Of a stretch of 64,000 bases of DNA, positions 57,119 to 64,000 are shown one piece after another (position 1 is the first letter of the stretch; each line of letters opens with the position of its first letter). The notes beneath the pieces are model-generated. The model did not search any database. It had not been told where the DNA came from and saw nothing but the letters and a program-made list of their open reading frames with translations. The translations under genes and the position numbers were made by a program. Source of the DNA: Silvibacterium bohemicum. GTDB lineage: Bacteria; Acidobacteriota; Terriglobia; Terriglobales; Acidobacteriaceae. The DNA lies in NCBI RefSeq assembly GCF_001006305.1, contig NZ_LBHJ01000001.1:310001-374000 (forward strand), written 5' to 3'.

Positions 57119-59959
57119 ATGTTGCAAAGGATTGTTTCTCGCTGTGATGTTTTTACCGTAGTGGCATTTGCATTTTTTCTTTCCATCTACGCATCGTCCG
57201 CGGCATTCGCTCAGTCGCTGGTTAAAGACCGAATCATCGAGGCGCCGAATTCGAGCGCGACGATGCAGTTGCCGAACAGCGTCAATCCACGGGCCAAAGC
57301 CCAATACGATATCGGCCGCGTCAATGCGTCGACCCAATTCGAAGGCATCACCATGTTCTTCAAGCCCAGTGCCGAACAGCAGGCGGCGTTGGATGCCCTG
57401 GTGCAGGCGCAACAGACGCCCGGCTCGCCCCTCTTTCGCCAATGGATTACCCCGGCGCAATATGCCAGCCAGTTTGGACTATCGACCAGCGATCTGGCCA
57501 AAGTCCGGACGTGGCTGGAGCAGCAGGGATTCAATGTCGTCCGCATCTCGAATAGCCGGAACGCGATCACCTTCTCTGGAACAGCGGCGCAGGTCGAGGC
57601 GGCCTTTCAGGCCCAGCTTCACCGCTACAACGTGAACGATGTGGTGCACACGGCCAACGCCGGTGCCCTTTCCATTCCCGCCGCGCTCGGCAGCGTGGTT
57701 CTTTCTGTCCGCAACATTGCAGACTTCCGTCCTCATTCGCTGCATCGCATTCAGCATGTCTCCGCGGTGAACAGCAACTACAACTTCGGCAGCGGAAGTT
57801 CGGCGCAGCACTTTCTCGCTCCTGGAGATTTCGCCACCATCTACGATCTCGCCCCGCTCTACAACGCGGGATTCACGGGAAGCGGCAAGACCATAGTGAT
57901 CGTCGGCCAGAGCGCAATTGCAACCGCCGATGTAACGCATTTCCAGAGCGCAGCCGGCCTCGCCCAAAAGACGCCCACCATCACGCTGGTGCCCGAATCT
58001 GGAACCAGCACTCCAGTGGCTGGAGACGAAGACGAATCAGACCTCGATGTGGAGTGGTCCGGTGCCGTTGCCACCGGCGCAACCATCAATTTCGTCTACG
58101 TTGGGAATAACCAGGATTTTAGCGTTTTCGATTCTATCCAGTACGCCATCGACAACAATCTCGGCCAGGTCATCAGCAGCAGCTATGGAGCCTGCGAGGC
58201 CGATATCTCCGGTTCGGATATTGCGACCTTCCAATCATGGTTTGAGCAGGCCAACGCTCAGGGCCAGACCGTCGTCAACGCGGCAGGAGACAACGGTGCA
58301 ACCGACTGCGAAAGCTCGGGCACGAAGAGTACCGTAGTCAACGGCGACGAAGCCACCCAGGGGCTTGCGGTTGACTATCCGGGATCGTCTCCGAATGTCA
58401 CCTCGATCGGCGGCACTGAGTTTTCGGGCGACGTGAACTCGCCCGGCACCTACTGGAACTCCTCGAACAGCAGCTCCAACACTTCGGCGATTGAATACAT
58501 CCCGGAGATGGTCTGGAACGACACCTCGACGACGAACGGCCCCGATGCCGGCGGAGGCGGTAAGAGCATACTCTTCGGCAAGCCCTCCTGGCAGACTGGC
58601 ATCGGCGTTCCCAATGACAGTGCCCGCGATGTTCCCGATGTATCCCTGAACGCGTCGCCTGACCATGACGGCTATCTCTTCTGCGCCTCCGGCACGGGGG
58701 GAGCGAACGCCGATCCCAACAGCTGCAGCAACGGATTTCTTGACGGTACCGCAACGAGCAGCATTCCCACCGTTGCCGGCGGCACCTCCTTCGGCGCACC
58801 CACCTTCTCCGGCATTCTGGCTATTCTGAACCAAAAGCTGAATGCGAACGGCCTGGGCAACGTCAATCCCGAGATCTACAGCCTGGCCGCCTCAGACTAC
58901 GCCAGTGCCTTCCACGACGTCACCACCGGCAACAACGAGATCCCCTGCGAGATCGGCTCGGTCGACTGCACCAGCTCGCCGATTGGATACACCGCCACCA
59001 CCGGCTACGACCTGGCCAGCGGCTGGGGTTCCGTCGACGCCGGAAACTTCGTCGGTGTCTTCTCCATCGGCGGCGGCGCGTCACCCGTAGCTACAACCAC
59101 GGTTCTGACCGCGACCAGCACCTCCGTCACGATCGGCACCGCCATTACGGTCACGGCGACTGTCCAGGACAATAGCGGCTCCGGTACTCCTGCGGGAACC
59201 ATTCAGTTTTCCGTGAACGGCACCAACGTTGGGAGCGCTGTCACTCTTTCGAGCGGGGTTGCCACTTACAGCTTCACGCCCTCTACCGCCGGAACCTATA
59301 CGGTGGGGGCGACCTATGTCCCGTCGGACGCTGCCACGAACTCCGGCTCCACGGCCTCGCTGGCTATCACCGTAGCGGCAACCAGTAATGGCAGCGCCTC
59401 GTTTTCGCTGAGTGCAACCAATGTCAGCGCCGCCCAGGGGAGCAGCGGAACCTCCACCGTCACGGTAACGCCAGCTGGAGGATTCACCGGAGGCGTGGCT
59501 TTCACACTGTCTGGACCCAGCACTCTCACCAATTTCAGCTACTGCGTGAACAGCGCGACCGTCAGCGGCACGGCTGCGGCGACCGCCACCATTACCCTCT
59601 ACACCACGCCCAGCTCCTGCCCAACGGCCGCGACTCGCGCCTTCTCGACGCCCGTACAAGTCGGCGGTCCGGCTTCAGGCCGCGGCCATAACGAGCTAAC
59701 CCGCGCCATGGCCGGAACGGCATTCGTTTCGCTGTTTCTCCTGGGATTTCCCGCCTTCCGCCGCCGCCGCTGGCCGATGCTGGCGGCTCTGCTGATGCTG
59801 GGCCTGTGCACGTTGGGTGTCAGCGGATGCGGCGGCAGCAGCTCAACCACCACGGCCGCGACTACCTCGCCCAAAGGCACCTACACCCTGACCCTTACCG
59901 GCGCCAACAGCACGCTCAACCTGGCCGAGACCACCAGCTTTACGCTCACCGTGAATTAA
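57119..59959 (+). CDS. S53 (pro-kumamolisin) serine-carboxyl protease with Ig-like and C-terminal membrane modules
   Basis: ATG 57119 (AGAGGG upstream) gives signal peptide MLQRIVSRCDVFTVVAFAFF; GTG 57041 is an alternative. A pro-kumamolisin activation domain comes first (TMFFKPSAEQQAALDALVQA, FRQWITPAQYASQFG), then the catalytic domain with Glu306 and Asp310 (DESDLDVEW), oxyanion Asp in NAAGDNGA and Ser557 in AGGTSFGAPTFSG. An Ig-like domain follows and a C-terminal part with AFVSLFLLGFPAFRRRRWPM-LAALLMLGLCTLGVSGC, probably membrane associated. All catalytic residues are present. Such acid proteases fit an acidic habitat. Same direction as a second S53 gene 512 bases downstream. Confidence 0.92.
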   Translation: MLQRIVSRCDVFTVVAFAFFLSIYASSAAFAQSLVKDRIIEAPNSSATMQLPNSVNPRAKAQYDIGRVNASTQFEGITMFFKPSAEQQAALDALVQAQQTPGSPLFRQWITPAQYASQFGLSTSDLAKVRTWLEQQGFNVVRISNSRNAITFSGTAAQVEAAFQAQLHRYNVNDVVHTANAGALSIPAALGSVVLSVRNIADFRPHSLHRIQHVSAVNSNYNFGSGSSAQHFLAPGDFATIYDLAPLYNAGFTGSGKTIVIVGQSAIATADVTHFQSAAGLAQKTPTITLVPESGTSTPVAGDEDESDLDVEWSGAVATGATINFVYVGNNQDFSVFDSIQYAIDNNLGQVISSSYGACEADISGSDIATFQSWFEQANAQGQTVVNAAGDNGATDCESSGTKSTVVNGDEATQGLAVDYPGSSPNVTSIGGTEFSGDVNSPGTYWNSSNSSSNTSAIEYIPEMVWNDTSTTNGPDAGGGGKSILFGKPSWQTGIGVPNDSARDVPDVSLNASPDHDGYLFCASGTGGANADPNSCSNGFLDGTATSSIPTVAGGTSFGAPTFSGILAILNQKLNANGLGNVNPEIYSLAASDYASAFHDVTTGNNEIPCEIGSVDCTSSPIGYTATTGYDLASGWGSVDAGNFVGVFSIGGGASPVATTTVLTATSTSVTIGTAITVTATVQDNSGSGTPAGTIQFSVNGTNVGSAVTLSSGVATYSFTPSTAGTYTVGATYVPSDAATNSGSTASLAITVAATSNGSASFSLSATNVSAAQGSSGTSTVTVTPAGGFTGGVAFTLSGPSTLTNFSYCVNSATVSGTAAATATITLYTTPSSCPTAATRAFSTPVQVGGPASGRGHNELTRAMAGTAFVSLFLLGFPAFRRRRWPMLAALLMLGLCTLGVSGCGGSSSTTTAATTSPKGTYTLTLTGANSTLNLAETTSFTLTVN

Positions 59960-59974
59960 GACCATCGCGACCGC

Positions 59975-60010
59975 GGGCCGCTTGAAAAGCTCAGGCGGCC
60001 CTGCGTTTTT
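59975..60010 (+). terminator. Terminator after the first S53 gene
   Basis: GGGCCGC (59975-59981) and GCGGCCC (59995-60001) with a 13-base loop, then TGCGTTTTT ending at 60010. Confidence 0.7.
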
Positions 60011-60471
60011 GTGTCGCACACACATGGGCTCGCAATTTATTCCCATTTGATTTACTTTTCTCGCAACATATACGCGCGATCCGCGTCTATACCTGCGCGT
60101 TGGTGCTTCCGCTTATCCATGTATCGTTCTGGGTCCAGATCGGCTCGTTGCTCACCCACCCGGGAAATTAACGCGCCGTTTATACGGATGAAAAAGAACG
60201 ATCTCTTTGCCGCCTCATCTCTCGACACCGCGAATCTCTTGTCTTTCCGCCACGCCCGCAGCGAGTTCCCTGCCCGGGATTCCTCTCTCTTGAAACATCT
60301 TTTGAAAACTCTTAACGATGCTTCCGGCCCCTTTGTTCGCAACCTGCTCCTTGAAGCAAGCCAGCCGGTCATCGACGCTTCCCTTTGTTCTCCAGCGCAT
60401 CGTCAGAATGCGCCCCGCAAGTTTCCTGCGCACCGGCGCAGGCGTTTTTCACTGTCTTCACACTGAACAGG
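60011..60471. other. Intergenic region between the two S53 genes
   Basis: 461 bases without a gene that I can support. It is less GC-rich than its neighbours, contains pyrimidine-rich tracts (TTCCTCTCTCTTG, CTTTGTTCTCCAGCG) and a possible promoter at 60290-60318. The open frame at 60011-60466 shows no protein-like pattern. Confidence 0.5.
60290..60318 (+). promoter_or_regulatory. Possible sigma-70-type promoter for the second S53 gene
   Basis: TTGAAA (60290-60295), a 17-base spacer and TAACGA (60313-60318), about 154 bases before the ATG at 60472. Match to consensus is moderate, so this is tentative. Confidence 0.3.
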
Positions 60472-63400
60472 ATGGCCATGCTTCAAAAAATTCTGCCCAC
60501 TCTACGCGACCTCCGCAAGCTCGGTGCCGCCGCCTTCCTTCTCTGCCTGGCTCCGGCGATGCTCTCGGCCCAGGCGACTCAGGCTGTCACTTCGCCTGTC
60601 GCGAACCGCCTCACCCAGCCTGTTGACGAAAGCGCCCGGGTCACCCTGAAGGGAACCGTCCATCCGCTGGCCAATGCCGCCAACGACCGAGGCGCCGCGT
60701 CCGACAGCATGCCCCTCGACCGCATCCAGGTATTGCTGCAGCGCAGTCCTGCCCAGGAGTCCGCGCTCAAGCAGCTCATCACCGACATGCACACGCCGGG
60801 CACCGGCAGCTATCACAAATGGCTGACGCCCGATGCGTTCGGCAAGCAATTCGGCCCCTCCGACCAGGACATCGCCACCCTCGAAGCGTGGCTGCAGTCC
60901 AAGGGCTTCAATGTTGCCAAGGTGAACCCCGGCAAGCAGAGCCTTGAAGTCTCCGGCAGCGTGGCCCAGTTCCGCACCGCCTTCAACACCCAGATCCATA
61001 AATATGTGGTGAACGGCGAGACCCACTACGCCAACGCCAGCGACCCGCAGATTCCCGCCGCGTTGGCCCCGGTCTTCGGCGGATTCGCCTCGCTCAACAA
61101 CTTCCGGCCGAAGAGCCTGGCTCGTGTGCTGGGCAAAGCCACTTACGACCCCAAGACGGATAAGGCCACACCGCAGTGGACGCAGGCCAACGGCACCGGC
61201 TTGAGTTTTGTATTTTCGCCCGCCGACTTCGCCGTGCAGTACGATCTGACTCCCCTGCAAACTGCCGGACTCGAAGGTCAAAATCAAAGTATTGCCATCA
61301 TCGATTTTTCGAACATCAATGTCGCTCTGGTGAACCAGTTCCGCACCCTTTTCGGCCTTCCGGCGAATCCTCCGCAGGTCATCATCGATGGGAATGACCC
61401 GGGGATCGGTGGCATTAACAACCCCGACGGGCCTCTGGCGGGCAGCGATGTGGAATCCTATCTTGACGTCGAGTGGGCAGGAGCCATTGCTCCCCAGGCC
61501 ACGATCGATCTGGTAGTCGCGGCGGATACGGCGCTCGAAAATGGCGGTGTGCTTGCTGCCGAGCGCGCTGTCTACAGCAATATCGCCCCCATCATCAGCT
61601 CCAGTATCTCGACAGGCGGATGCGAACAGCAGGCCGGCTCTTCCAACGCTTTCATTTCGGCTCTATGGGAGCAGGCTGCCGCTCAAGGCATCACCGTTCT
61701 GGAAGCCGCCGGAGACTCCGGCTCGGCAGGTTGCGATAACGACGATACGCAGGTATATGCAGTTAGCGGCCAGGCAATAGGAAGCTGGGCGGCGACTCCC
61801 TATAACGTTGCCGTCGGCGGGACCGACTTTTACTACAGCGACTACGCGACCGGTGCGGCCAGCGCTTCAACCTACTGGAGCACCACCCCCACCCAGTTGC
61901 CTGCGGTTTCGCTGCTTCAGCCTATTCCCGAACAACCCTGGAACGACAGCCAGTACGGGCTGAACGCGATAAATTTCTTCAGTGCAGATGGCACGACAAC
62001 CATCGCCGCCGGCAGCGGCGGAGCCAGCAATTGCGCCTTGGGAACGGGTACGGCAAGCAACGGCGGTTGGGCTACCTGCACGGGCGGATATCCCAAACCA
62101 TCGTGGCAGACCGGCGCAGGTGTGCCCGCAGACAATGTGCGTGACATTCCTGACCTATCGCTCTTCGCTGCGGACGGCTTGAACTATAGCTTCTTCCCCG
62201 TTTGCGCGGCGGACGGCGATTGCCAGTCTCCTTCCGGCAGTAATCCTGTTCAGATTACCGGGGTCGGCGGTACCTCGGGCGCAACACCTTCGTTTGCCGG
62301 CATCATGGCCCTGGTCAATCAGAAATACGGTCCTCAGGGACAGGCGAACTTTGTTCTCTATCCACTCGCCGCGCAATTCCCCGCCGCTTTCCATGATGTG
62401 ACCGTGGGAACGAATTCCGTGCCGTGCGAATTCCTACCGAGCGCTACCCCTGGCTGCATCAAGGTTTCCAATCCAATCACCGCAACCGATCCAAACCTGG
62501 GCGCAGCTCAGGAAGGCCAGATCGGCACCGGAACCACGCCCGAATATAACGCAGGAACCGGTTACGACCTCGCTACCGGACTAGGGTCCATCGACGCCAA
62601 TCAGCTGGTCACGAACTGGGGTAATGTCAAGTTCGCTTCGAGCGGCGTGACGCTAACCTCTCCCACGGCAGGTACAACCGTGACCCATGGCTCGCCGGTG
62701 ACCTTTACGGGAACAGTTGCCGAGACCGGTACCGGGACGGCCACCCCAACGGGATCAGTAGCGATCGAAACCAGCAGCACCGGGACCTCGCAGCAGGGGC
62801 AAATTACGCTTCCTCTGAGCGGCGGAGCATTCAGCGGTCCAACAAGCATTCTCCCTGGTGGCACTTATAACGTGTGGGCTCGCTATAGCGGAGATTCCAC
62901 CAATACCGCGAGCCAATCCGCCCCGGTTCAGATCACGGTCAATCCCGAGGCCAGCAGCCTTAATCTGAATGTACTAAGCCCAAACAGCAGCGGAGCTTAC
63001 GTTGTTGTTCCCTCGGGCACTGCAAGCATTCCTTACGGAACGCAGCTGGTTCTTTCTGGGCGGGCATTTCCGACCACGTACTACAACCAGTGCGTTAACG
63101 TGGCGACTGCTCCGGCAAGCTGCAGCACAGCGAGCTTTACAAGCCCCACCGGAACCGTCACGTTCTCTGACAGCGGCACGGCGGTCAACACTGCGGTGGT
63201 CAATACCGAGGGAGACGCCGAATATAATCCCACCGATCCCGTCGCGGCACATCTCACGACGCAAATCGGTTCGCACTCGATCACTGCGGCATTCTCGGGC
63301 GATGGCAGCTACAGCCCGAGTACCGCTGCGGCAATTACCTATACTGTCACCCCGGCGCCCACGACGATTACGCCCACAGCCGCGGTCTCCACGCTATACG

Positions 63401-64000
63401 CGGGGCAGGCGACGACCTTCACGCTCGTCATCCAGTCCAGCGGCGTTGGCATGGCGCCGACTGGGACAGTCACAATCAGCGGCGGTCCATCGGGAACCCC
63501 GACCAGCGTTCCAGTTGCCTCTAGCGGTGTGGATGCTCAGGCCGGCACTACGTCGAGCTATGCGACGGTCGCTTTTCCGGCTTCCGTTGCAGCGAACACT
63601 TACACCATGACATTCACCTATAGCGGTGATGGCAACTACACCGGGTCGTCGACATCTGGAGGCCTTCAATTTGTAAGCCCGCCTTCGGGTCTTAAGGCCA
63701 GCAGCGCGGCTATTACGACCAGTGGCCCGGCGACTTCGCCCGATGCTGCGATCAATGTAACTGTCACAGTGACGGGAACGGGAACCACTGCTCCCACGGG
63801 GACAATAACTCTCGAGACGTCGGGTTACAACTTCAACCCATTGACCCTTGTTCCATCAACGACTGGTGTTACTTCCTCCGTAACAATCACCGTGGACAGT
63901 ACGTCACTCCTTCAGGGCGCAAATGTTCTAACGGCTGCTTATTCCGGCGACTCGGTCTATGCTCCCTCTTCTTCCCCTGCAGTGAGCATTGCCAACCCCC
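60472..64000 (+). CDS. S53 (pro-kumamolisin) serine-carboxyl protease with Ig-like repeats, C-terminus beyond window
   Basis: The frame from ATG 60472 stays open to the window end (1176 codons). It has a signal peptide (MAMLQKILPTLRDLRKLGAA ... AMLSAQA), an activation domain (SYHKWLTPDAFGKQFGPSDQ), and a catalytic domain with Glu328 and Asp332 (DVESYLDVEW), EAAGDSGSAGCD and Ser602 (GVGGTSGATPSFAG). From about residue 720 come Ig-like Big_3-type repeats with recurring (A/Y)xYSGDxxYxxS motifs; at least four are visible. Catalytic residues are intact. The repeats probably extend the protease from the cell or bind polymers. Only the far end is missing from view. Confidence 0.93.
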   Translation, partial: MAMLQKILPTLRDLRKLGAAAFLLCLAPAMLSAQATQAVTSPVANRLTQPVDESARVTLKGTVHPLANAANDRGAASDSMPLDRIQVLLQRSPAQESALKQLITDMHTPGTGSYHKWLTPDAFGKQFGPSDQDIATLEAWLQSKGFNVAKVNPGKQSLEVSGSVAQFRTAFNTQIHKYVVNGETHYANASDPQIPAALAPVFGGFASLNNFRPKSLARVLGKATYDPKTDKATPQWTQANGTGLSFVFSPADFAVQYDLTPLQTAGLEGQNQSIAIIDFSNINVALVNQFRTLFGLPANPPQVIIDGNDPGIGGINNPDGPLAGSDVESYLDVEWAGAIAPQATIDLVVAADTALENGGVLAAERAVYSNIAPIISSSISTGGCEQQAGSSNAFISALWEQAAAQGITVLEAAGDSGSAGCDNDDTQVYAVSGQAIGSWAATPYNVAVGGTDFYYSDYATGAASASTYWSTTPTQLPAVSLLQPIPEQPWNDSQYGLNAINFFSADGTTTIAAGSGGASNCALGTGTASNGGWATCTGGYPKPSWQTGAGVPADNVRDIPDLSLFAADGLNYSFFPVCAADGDCQSPSGSNPVQITGVGGTSGATPSFAGIMALVNQKYGPQGQANFVLYPLAAQFPAAFHDVTVGTNSVPCEFLPSATPGCIKVSNPITATDPNLGAAQEGQIGTGTTPEYNAGTGYDLATGLGSIDANQLVTNWGNVKFASSGVTLTSPTAGTTVTHGSPVTFTGTVAETGTGTATPTGSVAIETSSTGTSQQGQITLPLSGGAFSGPTSILPGGTYNVWARYSGDSTNTASQSAPVQITVNPEASSLNLNVLSPNSSGAYVVVPSGTASIPYGTQLVLSGRAFPTTYYNQCVNVATAPASCSTASFTSPTGTVTFSDSGTAVNTAVVNTEGDAEYNPTDPVAAHLTTQIGSHSITAAFSGDGSYSPSTAAAITYTVTPAPTTITPTAAVSTLYAGQATTFTLVIQSSGVGMAPTGTVTISGGPSGTPTSVPVASSGVDAQAGTTSSYATVAFPASVAANTYTMTFTYSGDGNYTGSSTSGGLQFVSPPSGLKASSAAITTSGPATSPDAAINVTVTVTGTGTTAPTGTITLETSGYNFNPLTLVPSTTGVTSSVTITVDSTSLLQGANVLTAAYSGDSVYAPSSSPAVSIANP

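Noticed and set aside
60011-60466. Open frame in the gap between the two S53 genes
   Set aside because: Ser/Arg-rich random composition, no ribosome site; it begins in the terminator tail of the first gene.
1-64000. tRNA, rRNA, CRISPR array, insertion sequence or prophage
   Set aside because: No cloverleaf with conserved GGTTCGAATC-type arm, no regularly spaced direct repeats, and no transposase or integrase-like product found.

Overview
The window is a contiguous piece of a GC-rich Gram-negative chromosome, most likely an acidobacterium of the Terriglobia/Acidobacteriaceae type. The indications are a Ser/Thr kinase fused to a TolB-like propeller, an ABC permease fused to an M1 aminopeptidase, tandem S53 (pro-kumamolisin) proteases with Ig-like tails, several M16 peptidases, TTG/GTG starts, and intergenic hairpin repeats of a kind I associate with this phylum. 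The phylum assignment is inference from gene content; no rRNA or tRNA gene was seen. There are no insertion sequences, prophage genes or CRISPR arrays. Both ends cut a gene: a PilC/GspF-like protein on the left and an S53 protease on the right.

Left part (1-16.5 kb): an envelope cluster on the minus strand (pilin, LolA, MliC-like inhibitor, Ycf48-like propeller, then partial pilC), an M16 protease facing rlmN, a ppgK-like kinase, an ECF sigma/anti-sigma pair, tlyA, a lytic-transglycosylase-like lipoprotein, a YVTN/lactonase propeller, an MntA-HepT toxin-antitoxin pair, and the translation genes rplM-rpsI and rpsB-tsf with leader and terminator hairpins.

Middle part (16.5-38 kb): a kinase-propeller receptor; an ABC ATPase plus permease-aminopeptidase fusion; a four-gene tripartite efflux operon (TolC-like, YtcA-like, HlyD-like, FUSC) resembling E. 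coli ytcA-mdtNOP; a secreted amidase with a secreted MetX-like hydrolase; and a BlaI-BlaR1(M56)-HtrA unit. Two closely matching palindromes, one on the blaI promoter and one inside the first codons of the HtrA gene, suggest one BlaI regulon in which an M56 sensor without a penicillin-binding domain controls a periplasmic protease. A phosphohexomutase and an FtsB-like septum protein follow.

Right part (38-64 kb): a GH10 xylanase, dienelactone hydrolase, two MFS exporters, an active/inactive M16 pair, small membrane and secreted proteins, and a fatty-acid beta-oxidation set in the order fadN-fadA-fadE, as in Bacillus, but interrupted by a secreted unknown gene and a VapBC module. Two large S53 proteases end the window.

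Two kinds of short dispersed element occupy many gaps: a tandem-hairpin (REP-like) element with TTCA loops, and spacers of GGGTGTAG/CCCTAAACCCT repeats that lie just downstream of minus-strand stop codons.
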